DNA from: Siphonobacter sp. SORGH_AS_0500
GTDB taxonomy: Bacteria > Bacteroidota > Bacteroidia > Cytophagales > Spirosomataceae
Assembly: GCF_002838835.1 (NCBI RefSeq)
Contig: NZ_NHPP01000008.1
Span: 212,123 to 276,122 of the forward strand
Direction: 5' to 3'
DNA: 64,000 nt
Positions 25,001 to 33,225 of the stretch are shown one piece after another (position 1 is the stretch's first letter; the number at the start of each line of letters is the position of its first letter). The notes under the pieces were generated by a model. The model had not been told where the DNA came from, did no database searches, and worked only from the letters and a program-made list of their open reading frames with translations. Made by a program: the position numbers and the translations under genes.

Positions 25001-25762
25001 GTTTTCGAAGTAATGTCCGCCTACAGGCAAAAAGAATTAGATGCTCTCTCTAAACAAAAAGAACACGAGTTGGGATTGGCTGGAGACAATAAAAATGCTC
25101 AAGCCAAAATCAATAAAGAGTTTGAGAAAAAAGAGGCAGCTATCAAGCTTAAGCAAGCCAAAGCAGATAAAGATAATGCATTATTTCAGATTGCCGTAAA
25201 CACAGCTATTAACGCATCACGGTATTTACCTACGAACCCTTTATTCTACGTAGCATTAGCATCTGGGGCCGTTCAAGCAGCAATCGTATTAGCCAAACCC
25301 CTTCCTCAATTCTTCAAAGGAACCAACTATTCCCCCGAAGGCCCGGCAATGGTAGCCGAATACGGTCCCGAGCTTATTCAGGGGCCTAAAGGCGACATGC
25401 GAATCGTTTCTGAGCCGTCCATTGTGAATCTGGAGAAGGGTTCGAAGGTGAAAACGGCCTTTGAAACCAGCCAGCTTCTTAAACGAATGGAAGATGCGGA
25501 GCTTATGAGGGCTATCGGTCCCGGACACTGGCAACGAAAGATCGACGAAATCGAGACACTTCGCCACCAAAACGATTTCAACCGACTTGTGAGTGCCATG
25601 AAACAAAGTTCACTATCGGAAGCTATGGTTGAACGAGCTTTTGCCAGAGCATTAGACTCCCGGCCCGAAAAAGGAGTGATTATGGATGCGAAAGGCTATC
25701 GGGAATACGAGATCAAGCAAAAACAGAAAGCGGAATACCTAAGCCGCAAAACAGGCTTTTAG
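22100..25762 (+). CDS. phage tail tape measure protein
   Basis: 1220 residues. A long N-terminal coiled coil (about 20-220) precedes a hydrophobic segment and the conserved tape-measure domain (about 265-460): TLIGVGSAMEAV, then ALRNASSSTSEF, ELTRRIALRTG, a GTVSAEELKGQLGDALPGAVKLFADAMG block and a WQVVRTNF end. A further helical region and Lys/Glu-rich coiled coils follow. The C-terminal AEYGPELIQGPKGDMRI is the usual tape measure tail-end motif. In phages this protein sets tail length and is ejected at infection. No other tail, capsid or portal gene is recognised in the element, which is odd. Confidence 0.9.
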   Translation: MSAIIRPDDLYSQSEFEQALLALQNSHAGLSKSIQADVKRTAKEYLSLKQQLKDIAAAADKIQLGAGAMKQLVELNKKVEETADQHNKAKEKIKELNDTLRANGDFVDNAKEAVKRLQNEIRELSKSGETERQTITKLNNELRQYQTAIKVVETAQKQAKQSIDSTRASYSQLNKETNELTGKLRSVDSALKSSTGAVNRYNKEASTLQTQIQSNTKVLKVLNAETGSSRSLFEGYSGSLRKVNSSVSPVVGSLMSLSATLIGVGSAMEAVTASARIIATMERQNLALRNASSSTSEFNTNLELTRRIALRTGAPLDDTVDALRKFTGAVRGTSLEGEKARRVFTAFSNAFTANGASAEELSRATKALSDMMSKGTVSAEELKGQLGDALPGAVKLFADAMGVSQRELLKMMENGELLAEEVLPKVAAQLEKITGSKAQENLKTISGSWQVVRTNFQLFLAEFNKTGVISNFFSVLNGNLAKYLDALRLSYKNGGLMGITNLMGMSITDALTGNQFNVSGNYYRSLQAKESIEKNHDSFAQATPAQQAQAIKMQTKAVEDQKKKVADLQKTVDKLKSGYKDTWADGGKSYRIWSENINKARKDLNEAKGTLESYTNGLIKMGRVQAETAKKIPALGKPLDKTTPDTMTSSIRDQIDAIPNALIGKNGKAELTKEQTKALKAARDEVLQLYNTLSKGEVARLNLASLKNELNELLYGRKENKSGASAAQKELRKQFTTIQGFIKDYQDELQKFVLNGDNWDVLEAIRKRLQESMPKLEKEMGKGDQKAKTLLGKITDTFRNKMPWLKPLEYDTDTVFGQALKDGEKFRKFIEDKGFTNALKKIQKEVFGDSTKFREQAANAIKPGGGLAERVSERAGKQSDIYMQYQQESGFLKSELNMYILIKNSERAILQDHLDKIYQYELAGDHKMAQLERNAYERRKKQILDEAHIKQQTVEESLQLATTIASGVFEVMSAYRQKELDALSKQKEHELGLAGDNKNAQAKINKEFEKKEAAIKLKQAKADKDNALFQIAVNTAINASRYLPTNPLFYVALASGAVQAAIVLAKPLPQFFKGTNYSPEGPAMVAEYGPELIQGPKGDMRIVSEPSIVNLEKGSKVKTAFETSQLLKRMEDAELMRAIGPGHWQRKIDEIETLRHQNDFNRLVSAMKQSSLSEAMVERAFARALDSRPEKGVIMDAKGYREYEIKQKQKAEYLSRKTGF

Positions 25763-25766
25763 TTAA

Positions 25767-25795
25767 GAGGAGCCAGGTAGATTGCCTGGCTCCTC
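25767..25795. terminator. bidirectional hairpin between convergent genes
   Basis: 13-bp stem GAGGAGCCAGGTA with TGCCTGGCTCCTC (one G-T pair), GAT loop. No long T tract. It sits between the tape measure and DUF4236 genes. Confidence 0.6.
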
Positions 25796-25802
25796 AACTG
25801 CT

Positions 25803-26948
25803 TTAAACCGCTTGTAATGCTTTAAGATTAATTATGGTCTTTTGATAATCTAAGAATGCATAGGCAAATTCTTCAGCAGCTTCGTAATTGCTAAACTCGT
25901 ACTGTTCGTTGAGGCCCGTATTACTCCTAAGCTCAATATTTCCATATCGAGCAATTGGAATCTGATAGTTGCCTTTAAAACGCTTATCTCTACTACCATT
26001 TTTATTAACCTTCGCCCATGTATATTCTATTACTTTGCTGTCTTTCGGGACTGATTCGGTTTCGACGAACCTAGTAGGGGAGAATAGAAATTTTAATTCA
26101 TCATATCCTACTACGGCAAGCTCTTTTCTACTTCTATAGGCAATCATAAAACTAGGGTAGAAATAAAGATCAGCTCCATTGATGTTCTTGAAAAAGAACG
26201 GCTCGTAATCGGTCATTATATCCGGAATAGTTTTAAGGCCTATATAGGTCTGTTTCCTAGTTACTATCCTTGAGGCAGCTGAACGTGTCTTTTTACGATC
26301 ATGATAATACGAAGATGTTCTATCCCAAATTTTATGACTACCAGCCATTACTTTAAAAGCATTCTGCATTCGGTCAAATTTAGCTTGAATTGTAGGATCA
26401 AATTCTACCTCAAGCTTCACAAAGGAATTCTTTTCCTGCTCTTTCAGTGCTTCAAGAATTTCTTTTTGCGAAGCAATATCTCCCTTAAAGCTCTCGGAAA
26501 GCTTCTTATTAAAAAATCCTAAAAGGAACGCATAGCTACAGGCCAACTTGAACTTTGATCCAAACGATGCCAGTCGGACCTCCCTAATGCTTTTAGCAAT
26601 CGAATTCCTCTGCTCATGCGTAGACAAGATTAAGTCTTTGATTCCTTGCATATCTTGGCTTGTAATTTGCTGGACATCTACACTGATGATATTATCAGGA
26701 AGATCGGACGTAAATGATGGTACAGGGGACTCTTCCGGTACATAAGAAGAGGGGGACGCACCAGGCTTATCAAGCCTTTCTCGATAAGAGATACCTGTAC
26801 CCGGTATACTTGCATAGCCGTAAACACCTCGACCAGAGAAGTTGACTCCAGCTCCTCGAATGCCAATCGAGGTACTAACTCCTTTAGAACTGAAATTTAA
26901 ACGAACGCCAGGAATGATTTTGACGCTTTTGCGGAATCGCCATGCCAT
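25803..26948 (-). CDS. DUF4236 domain protein
   Basis: 381 residues. The first 55 residues match the DUF4236 signature: MAWRFRKSVKIIPGVRLNFS, SKGVSTSIGIRGAGVNFS, then GVYGYASIPGTGISY, which is the whole family domain. The remainder is a helical region and a C-terminal globular part that I do not recognise. DUF4236 proteins are widespread and uncharacterised. Transcribed toward the tape measure gene, so it belongs to a separate unit, possibly cargo. Confidence 0.8.
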   Translation of the reverse strand: MAWRFRKSVKIIPGVRLNFSSKGVSTSIGIRGAGVNFSGRGVYGYASIPGTGISYRERLDKPGASPSSYVPEESPVPSFTSDLPDNIISVDVQQITSQDMQGIKDLILSTHEQRNSIAKSIREVRLASFGSKFKLACSYAFLLGFFNKKLSESFKGDIASQKEILEALKEQEKNSFVKLEVEFDPTIQAKFDRMQNAFKVMAGSHKIWDRTSSYYHDRKKTRSAASRIVTRKQTYIGLKTIPDIMTDYEPFFFKNINGADLYFYPSFMIAYRSRKELAVVGYDELKFLFSPTRFVETESVPKDSKVIEYTWAKVNKNGSRDKRFKGNYQIPIARYGNIELRSNTGLNEQYEFSNYEAAEEFAYAFLDYQKTIINLKALQAV

Positions 26949-27040
26949 AATTCGAGATTGAAAAGGTTTGATATAGTAGGTTAATTTATTGAATGAACGA
27001 AAGTTGAATTAAATTTACAAAGCTTCTTACAAAGAATAAT

Positions 27041-27799
27041 ATGAGTGTAACAGAGATACCAAAGGAGAATTGGAAAGATAAATCTATTGCTTTGAGTAAG
27101 GCAATGCTATCAATGGCACCACCTATTGAAGGCATTCCAGTAGGTTCGATAATTGGAGAGTTGATCTCTCTCTTTGTTACTACACCACATTCTAAAAGTA
27201 TGGAAAAATGGATGCATACAGTAGCGGAAAGGATCGTGTATGTCGAATCCCAAATAGGTCAAGAGGTATTATTAGAGTTGATCCAAAAGGACGAGTTCAC
27301 TACATATTTTGCTGAATGTTGTAGAATTGCTACCAAAAATCATCAAGAGGAAAAGCTGCTAATGTTGAGAAACTCATTTGATAATTACTTCTTTAAGGCT
27401 GATATACATTTTGATAAAAAATATACTTTTCTACGTATAGTTGATGAGCTAACCGTTACGCATCTATCTATCCTGAACTTCATTGAAAATAATGAAGGAT
27501 ACATCATTCATAATATTAAGGACTATGAGAACCTTTATAAGTTGTACATCGGGAGTAGGCCTGAGATAGATAGGTATTTTTTAAGACGTTGTGTCCGGGA
27601 CTTAGAAACTCAAGGGCTAGTGCGTATCAATAACGATTTCAAGGACTTCATACATGGCCAAGGATTTGCTTCCGACACTCATACACCTTCAATCAAATTA
27701 ATTGATTTGGGGGCGGAGTTTTTACAGTTTGTAAGAGAGTCTAAAGGTTCTAATGACCAATCCTTCAATTCTGAGCAAGGGGGGGTATCTAAATCTTAG
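27041..27799 (+). CDS. hypothetical protein, 252 aa
   Basis: A moderately hydrophobic stretch (about 25-50, APPIEGIPVGSIIGELISLFV) is followed by a helical, acidic body and a basic segment near 185 (YFLRRCVRDLETQGLVRINN) that looks like the recognition part of a winged helix. Divergent from the DUF4236 gene, sharing a 90-bp intergenic region. No family is named. The position beside a HipA-like module fits defence-type cargo, which is inference. Confidence 0.6.
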   Translation: MSVTEIPKENWKDKSIALSKAMLSMAPPIEGIPVGSIIGELISLFVTTPHSKSMEKWMHTVAERIVYVESQIGQEVLLELIQKDEFTTYFAECCRIATKNHQEEKLLMLRNSFDNYFFKADIHFDKKYTFLRIVDELTVTHLSILNFIENNEGYIIHNIKDYENLYKLYIGSRPEIDRYFLRRCVRDLETQGLVRINNDFKDFIHGQGFASDTHTPSIKLIDLGAEFLQFVRESKGSNDQSFNSEQGGVSKS

Positions 27800-27870
27800 A
27801 AAAAGGGGTTGAATAGATAGTAACAAACCGTTCGCTCAAGAGTATATGTAGGTGGAGGCGAAAGGTTATC

Positions 27871-27901
27871 AAAAAAAGAACCCGGACACTAGCCGGGTTC
27901 T
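27871..27901 (-). terminator. intrinsic terminator
   Basis: Stem AGAACCCGG with CCGGGTTCT, followed on the minus strand by T7. It terminates the DUF3037/HipA-like operon. Confidence 0.8.
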
Positions 27902-27908
27902 ACTTATA

Positions 27909-28787
27909 TTAGCTTTTACGAATAGGAATATGATCCGATACTTCCCTGATAGTCTTTTGAGTATAAGTCTCTAATTCGTCCTCTTCAACTACTGTTACTA
28001 TACCATCATTCTTCTTAAGAAGATCTACAGACTTTTCGTATTCGTCCAGCAAATTAATGTTCGAAGGCTTAGTTACCAGAATATCAAAATGCTGGCGATT
28101 TTTGTGAGCAACTTCACTTAAGTGGTTAAGCTTCGCATTGTATAAGACAGCTTTGTCATTAATAGAGTGGTTACTTGCTAAATCAAAACTTAAGGGCTTC
28201 ACGAGGTGTTCTACTCCATTTTGCCAAGATATATCAATCTTGATCGATGTCAGATCAGTCGCAATGGTCTTGGGCTCTTCCTTGATGTAGTTTTTATAGC
28301 TAACGTTAATAAAACTATTTTTGTACTTTCTAACAATGTAGTCTTCATCGCGAACAGTAATTGATTCCTCTTCTTCCCAATCTCCAAAATAAAGATTGAA
28401 GTAATCGTTCGCTATAGAAGAAATGTCTGAATTATAGGTAATTCCAACTTTAGTTCGAGAAAACTGTAGTGACGAGGCATCTACATTCAAAAACTGCTTA
28501 CTTATAAAAGTATCTGGGCTGTCTTTGAAGATATGCTCACTGAAGAGATTCCATTTGTTTGAAACTTCACGAGCTTTGGACTCGAACGTCTTTAAATACC
28601 CTTTAACAAGTTGTTCTTGAAAACTGCTTTTGTAGGCATTCCTCAGCCTTGTCAGCTTAGACAACCGGCGAAATATTATTTTGCGGTGTTCGGGGAAGAT
28701 GAATAGTATTCCAACATTTAGAATCTCTCCCGACACTGCCGAGTGGTTATATTGAAGCAGGCTATATGTGAAAGGAGATGGTTTCAT
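27909..28787 (-). CDS. DUF3037 domain protein, partner of HipA-like kinase
   Basis: 292 residues. The N-terminus YSLLQYNHSAVSGEILNVGILFIFPEHRKI fits DUF3037, with the conserved NVGILF segment. This family is commonly encoded directly downstream of a short HipA-like kinase, as here. Its start overlaps the upstream stop by 4 bp. Probably a regulator, substrate or antitoxin-like partner of the kinase; no direct evidence. Confidence 0.8.
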   Translation of the reverse strand: MKPSPFTYSLLQYNHSAVSGEILNVGILFIFPEHRKIIFRRLSKLTRLRNAYKSSFQEQLVKGYLKTFESKAREVSNKWNLFSEHIFKDSPDTFISKQFLNVDASSLQFSRTKVGITYNSDISSIANDYFNLYFGDWEEEESITVRDEDYIVRKYKNSFINVSYKNYIKEEPKTIATDLTSIKIDISWQNGVEHLVKPLSFDLASNHSINDKAVLYNAKLNHLSEVAHKNRQHFDILVTKPSNINLLDEYEKSVDLLKKNDGIVTVVEEDELETYTQKTIREVSDHIPIRKS

Positions 28788-29589
28788 GATAATAACGATT
28801 GACGCAAAAAGGTTACAAAATTAGAACTATTCGCTTTAAATTCAGATAAGTATGCTTTTAAAGTTACAACGTCAAGTATCGGGATTTTATGATCATTGAG
28901 TATTTTAACGTTTTTATCTATGCAATCAACATTCAGAATCTTAGAATACTCTAAAAACGTACCAAACATCTCCAGCTTATCAGGCTTTTTGGAAGCCTTG
29001 AGATAGGGATACATCAAATGCCCCTCAATAGGATAGGTCAAAGTACCAGACTTAAGTTCATTAATTTTGTTATTATCTATTAACAAACTATACTCATGAT
29101 CTATCAAGGAAAGCTCTCCCTCGTGTAACAGCACATTAGGCTTCTCCTTTCTTCTATCAAAATTCTGAATTAGTACATCAAAGGCATACAGTGTGTCTAG
29201 GTAGTGCAGCCCATTTAGCGTTTCCCGCTTGAGCTCAGCTTCTAAAAGCAAAGAACCTTCTAGGTATTCTGTAGCAAAGAAGGGTCTGAATGAATCACAT
29301 TTGCCAAATGCTTCTTGCAAATCAGTGGGGAGTTGTTCGCGTAACTCACTACTCACTTTAACTAAAGCAATGGGAGGCGAAAATAACTCAAACTCAGTTG
29401 CTAAAGTTGACGCTAGTACTTCTTTCGCAATCACACAGTGATTTTCTACTTCATGTTTTGGGTAAACTTTAACTACATACGGCTTAAGCCACTTAGGGTC
29501 GCTACTAAAAATATAGGTGGTTTGCTACGCCCCCCCTTCTCTATCCTTTTTACAAAACTTATGGCATCAAATACTTGTATATCAGGCAT
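28784..29589 (-). pseudogene. HipA-like kinase, broken by a one-base frameshift
   Basis: The intact-looking part (28784 to about 29505) contains kinase-like motifs: FDVLIQNFDRRKEKPNVLLH (catalytic-loop type NxDR..NP/PN) and ELSLIDHEYSL (metal-binding ID.E). The frame continues upstream through DPKWLKPYVVKVYPKHEVE, a Lys-containing ATP-binding strand. The true start MPDIQVFDAISF at 29589 is in another frame. One added T in the A5/T5 run at 29507-29511 would join them into about 268 residues. Either a sequencing under-call or real inactivation. A GTG at 29434 could start a truncated product lacking the ATP-binding strand. Confidence 0.75.
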
Positions 29590-30132
29590 GGGTAGGCAAA
29601 AAATTAGAGCTTTAGCCAATTAGTAAAGCAATATATCCTTGATTATTGAAGTAAAAAACACTCAATCTATATTATCAATCAATGATTTAAATTCATAGTA
29701 CTGATAATCAGCAGTATTTTCTCTGAGTGTACTATATTAGCACCTATTGACTCGCCTCAGTAACATGCATCTTCTTGCCATACGGCACAGCAATAGCGAT
29801 CAGGCAGGATAGACAGAGACGGGGGCTTTCCTAAGATCGTACTTCTATGGGCAATTATAGAGGAAATTAGTATAAACGGCGGTGGAGTGCCTGCATTCAT
29901 TCTCGCGTGAAAGGGTACCTGTTCAACCCTCCCCGGTAAGGAAAAGCGTCTGACCTACCCCCGGGGTGTTGGGTGGAGGATTTTCATAGTACAGTGCATT
30001 AGATAGCTAACCCAGATTATATTTTTGGCAACCGACTGATTATCAACGTTGTGAGGAAAAATCACAACGGGTGTCTGCATCTTCATCATTACAGTGGACT
30101 ATATAGCTAAATAGATCGCTAGGCAGATTAGA
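29590..30132. other. intergenic region with repeat A2
   Basis: About 540 bp with no supportable gene. It holds repeat A2 (29904-29984) and short TTAGATAGCTAACCC-like and GGACTATATAGCTA motifs at about 30000 and 30103 that recur near 2424, 2531, 33192 and 30388. Confidence 0.5.
29904..29984. repeat. dispersed repeat A, copy 2
   Basis: Close match to 1930-2010, including GTGAAAGGGTAC, AACCCTCCCCGGTA, AAAAGCGTCTGACC and TACCCCCGGGGT. Same orientation and same order relative to repeats B and C as copy 1. Confidence 0.8.
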
Positions 30133-30380
30133 CTAGCGGGCGAATTCCAAAGCGACGTCTTCATGCATCCATGTTCCGCCTGTATGCTGACCTCTCTCGG
30201 TTATAATCCAATTACCATTATTTCTGGTATTTGACAATTCGGCAATATAGGCTCTAGTAGAAGCCAATGACAGCCAGTCATTAGGACGTTTCCCAAACGG
30301 CTTAGCCATTTCAGTAGCATTCACCATTAATTCGCCTGACTCAGTGCGAAAAGTTACCTTACTGTTTTGATACTCTAACC
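30133..30380 (-). pseudogene. KilA-N domain gene remnant
   Basis: Reads RLEYQNSKVTFRTESGEL and then VNATEMAKPFGKRPNDWL, an ELSNTRNNGNWIITERG segment, and GGTWMHEDVALEFAR before a stop. This is the start of a KilA-N DNA-binding domain (phage and mobile-element regulators or antirepressors). The 5' end reads without a start codon right into repeat B2, and the 3' end stops at EFAR, where the domain normally continues. The only ATG, at 30327, would give 64 residues. Truncated on both sides, apparently by repeat-associated rearrangement. Confidence 0.7.
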
Positions 30381-30386
30381 TGCATA

Positions 30387-30501
30387 GCGGACTATATAGC
30401 TACCTGTCCGTTCGCTTCGCTCACAGCCAGCAGACTCTTTATAGGTGATTCGGATTATCTATAACGTGGGATTATCCCATCTTTTGTAAAAGGTAACTCT
30501 G
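30387..30501. repeat. dispersed repeat B, copy 2
   Basis: Matches 2531-2646. The G/C hairpin is kept although several bases differ (GTGGGA...TCCCAT here against AAGGTGG...CCACCTT there), suggesting selection on secondary structure. Confidence 0.85.
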
Positions 30502-30570
30502 TCTTAGTTTAATGAAGAATCATGCTGTATTTAGTTTGCAGGGATATGAATTCACTCTATATCTTCAGGC

Positions 30571-31170
30571 ATGATAGAAATCAATGATACTTCAGAAACT
30601 TCGTCAAGGTTTTCTGGCCAGGAGCTTCCTGGCCAAGTGTTCACAAAAACCTATGATTATTATATATTCCTCGATTATGATTTCTTTGCCACTGGTACCT
30701 ATGCCAATCTCATCTTTGGGCTCGAAAGAGCTTTAAATGGAGAATATATCCGTTTGCATACGCTTGAGAAAAAGATAGGTGAAATATGGCAATATGATCA
30801 AGAAGTTGCTCCTGTGCCTTATCCCTGTTTACAATTAAACGTTTGCAATGATCCAGAGGTAGAGTGGAGTCAGGCGATAGATCTAAATGAGGAGGGGCTG
30901 TCGATCTATGGTGAGTCCTGTTTCAACCCCGTTATGTACGGAGCTTCGCAGCATTGGGCCCTCTATCTTCATAAATATGACGAAGTTGGCGTATTGGGAT
31001 TTGATACCATACTCCTGGAGACGTTCGTATCATTAGCCATTCCCGTCAAAGGACATTTACTAAGCTCACATGAAGTAATAGCATTTCAAATGCGGTTATC
31101 AAGCAATCCAGAACGATTGGCTGCTTCCTACGCCAATTTTGTTAATACTTATCCTGTGTTTTTGATCTAG
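30571..31170 (+). CDS. hypothetical protein, 199 aa, immunity-like
   Basis: A soluble, acidic, aromatic-rich protein with no signal peptide; YDYYIFLDYDFFATGTYANLIF near residue 30 is the most striking part. Size, acidity and placement in a row of orphan small genes are typical of polymorphic-toxin immunity proteins. No family is assigned. It lies between repeats B2 and C2, the slot that holds the 84-aa gene in the other locus. Confidence 0.6.
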   Translation: MIEINDTSETSSRFSGQELPGQVFTKTYDYYIFLDYDFFATGTYANLIFGLERALNGEYIRLHTLEKKIGEIWQYDQEVAPVPYPCLQLNVCNDPEVEWSQAIDLNEEGLSIYGESCFNPVMYGASQHWALYLHKYDEVGVLGFDTILLETFVSLAIPVKGHLLSSHEVIAFQMRLSSNPERLAASYANFVNTYPVFLI

Positions 31171-31246
31171 TGGTGATAGTTAAAAATAATTCAGCATGAC
31201 CTAATACAAGTGCAAGTTGAGGCCTGATTATAGGCATTGAACCTAT

Positions 31247-31301
31247 GTCAACTCAAATCTGAGTCGGCTGACTATCGGTAAGGGCGGCATTTTAATGTCT
31301 T
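31247..31301. repeat. dispersed repeat C, copy 2
   Basis: 55 bp matching 3056-3110 with about six substitutions. Ends about 105 bp before the ATG of the DUF4304-like gene. Confidence 0.85.
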
Positions 31302-31406
31302 CAAAAAGATATTTTGGGTTGCAAGTCTCAGGAGCGGTCACTGCGTTTATTAATGACTACTTTTGGCTCGTCACCTGAACTAGTTCCAATTCAACATGTA
31401 TTGACA

Positions 31407-32126
31407 ATGAGTCAGCTTAAATGGGAGGAGCTTAAAGTCTACCGCCCCCTGCCTAAAGAGTCCCTTAAGCCTGCTTTCAAAGACTTTACCGCTATTATCG
31501 CCGAAAACCTTTTGCCCTATGGATTTAAAAAGGTGGGCCGAAGATTGATCAGGCCATCCAAGGACCTGTTACAGGTTATTCATATCGACACCCGAGGCAG
31601 TTGGATGGGTACGAGTGAAAGTTTTAAAACAGAAATAGGTTTAGCCACTGTCTATGATACCGATTGCTTCGTTAAGAATTATGAGCTAACCGGCTCTAAA
31701 AAGATTGAACATATTATTCCGAGTCTTAAAAACTATCATCGGATCACCCAGGAGTACAAAGTATTTGCGGAGTTCTATACCCAAACACTCATTGAGCATA
31801 TTCTACCTTACTTTAGCCGCTATTCTTCTTCAACTGATGTTTTGACTAATCGAACCCATTTCAAAGTCGGTGAAGTGTCAGGGCGTGATGAAAACCTAAT
31901 TCTTTTCTGCGAGCTTGCTCAGCATATGAATCAAGAGGCTTCCGCTATTGTAAGCAGAAAACTTGTTTTAGCCCGTAACCTCTCTTGCAGCGATGTGGCG
32001 ATACAAGAGTTGGAACGGATTAACCAATACTTGCATGCTAATCAATGGGATCAAATAGACCAAGTACTTCTTGACTATAAAAGCCAGGTTGTCAAGAAGC
32101 TTAAGCTGAAGACCCAAGGCGATTGA
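31407..32126 (+). CDS. DUF4304-like protein
   Basis: 239 residues from the ATG at 31407; an ATG at 31353 would add 18. The N-terminal half fits DUF4304: FKDFTAIIAENLLPYGFKKVGRRLIR then LLQVIHIDTRGSWMG and a FKTEIGLA strand. The family is common among polymorphic-toxin immunity and small defence genes. The C-terminal helical region is not recognised. Preceded by repeat C2. Confidence 0.7.
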   Translation: MSQLKWEELKVYRPLPKESLKPAFKDFTAIIAENLLPYGFKKVGRRLIRPSKDLLQVIHIDTRGSWMGTSESFKTEIGLATVYDTDCFVKNYELTGSKKIEHIIPSLKNYHRITQEYKVFAEFYTQTLIEHILPYFSRYSSSTDVLTNRTHFKVGEVSGRDENLILFCELAQHMNQEASAIVSRKLVLARNLSCSDVAIQELERINQYLHANQWDQIDQVLLDYKSQVVKKLKLKTQGD

Positions 32127-32243
32127 ATGTCATTACCAGTAAATCAAGGTAGCAAGCTCCAGGTTCATATTCCTGAAAGCCTTTCGTGAGTATATTGAAT
32201 AGCCGATTTACATAAAGGATTGATTTTACAATAGTGCATCACC

Positions 32244-32555
32244 ATGAAAGACTCTAATCGTCAAGAACTAATACGTATGATTGAATCAGCTATAGGCACC
32301 CCGTTACCCGCAAATCCTATTTTTTTTGAGGGTTTAGGCATTGATGGTGATGACTGTGTAGAGCTAATGAAAAGCCTCGCTATTAAATATGAAATCGATA
32401 TGACGGATTATCAGCCCCTGGATTATCAGGCAACCGAATACGAAATCGGCACGTCTTGGTTTGGGGAAGTTAAACTCGATCACCAGTTAAAAACATTTGA
32501 TTTTGAGCATTTGGTTAGCGTAATTGATCAGAAGAAATGGTATAATCCTCGCTAG
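32244..32555 (+). CDS. DUF1493-like small protein
   Basis: 103 residues, strongly acidic. The pattern FFEGLGIDGDDCVELMKSLAIKYEIDM resembles DUF1493, an acyl-carrier-like fold, with Asp at the place of the usual Ser in GDD. No phosphopantetheine attachment motif (DSL) is visible, so carrier function is unlikely. Found here among immunity-like genes. Confidence 0.6.
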   Translation: MKDSNRQELIRMIESAIGTPLPANPIFFEGLGIDGDDCVELMKSLAIKYEIDMTDYQPLDYQATEYEIGTSWFGEVKLDHQLKTFDFEHLVSVIDQKKWYNPR

Positions 32556-32583
32556 TTCAATCTAAAACTGCTTATACAACTGC

Positions 32584-33060
32584 ATGAAAGATATTACAGA
32601 CCAAATACTAGATTATCGAGAATGTTGCAGAAATATCTGGAACAGCTACTTTCTAAGACTCGACTGGGCTGAGCGAGAAATAGACTATAGAGATTATTTC
32701 GAATCCATAAATACAATTCTTCTAGAAGACACTGTCTTCAAACAAGTAACAGGAGGGCAGGAAATCCAACGCCATGCAAATGGATACTATCCCCCCATAA
32801 AGGTTACTCCCCGCTTAGGCCCTCTGGGTTACCATGCTATGTATGGAGAGAGTGTCGATCTACATACTCAGTGGCACGAGATAAAGTTGAGTTCAAACAG
32901 CAATGATTTTAGGTTTATTGAACTATTCGATTGGACCGTCGAGAATATCATGGATAATCAGTATGTAAGGGTGAAGCTGATTGATTCCCTTGAGCTTCCA
33001 GAAAAGATTGGCTACGATTTCTTAGTTGAATGTTGGAGTGTTGACTTTTTTCTTATCTAA
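32584..33060 (+). CDS. hypothetical protein, 158 aa, immunity-like
   Basis: A soluble acidic protein with an opening helix (ILDYRECCRNIWNSYFL), a LDWAEREIDYRDYFESINTILLED segment and a late WSVDFFLI strand. This layout is common in Bacteroidota immunity clusters, but the family name is unknown to me. It follows the DUF1493-like gene by 28 bp on the same strand, so they are likely cotranscribed. Confidence 0.6.
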   Translation: MKDITDQILDYRECCRNIWNSYFLRLDWAEREIDYRDYFESINTILLEDTVFKQVTGGQEIQRHANGYYPPIKVTPRLGPLGYHAMYGESVDLHTQWHEIKLSSNSNDFRFIELFDWTVENIMDNQYVRVKLIDSLELPEKIGYDFLVECWSVDFFLI

Positions 33061-33225
33061 CTTACTCCTATAGCGTTTACAAACGACCACCGGAGTAATG
33101 TGATCCATGTACTCGCACGCAAGCACCTACCCGAAAACCCGGCATTTCTCCACTTCTGATTTGAACCCGTCCTTGTCGAGGCCCAATATATATTAGATAG
33201 CTAAGTCAGATCGCTGAAGAGCTTT

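Noticed and set aside
26301..26866. Small frames opposite the DUF4236 gene
   Set aside because: All lie inside the DUF4236 coding sequence with no independent support.
33061..33110. Third copy of repeat D
   Set aside because: Only about 13 bp (TTTACAAACGACC) match; too short to claim.
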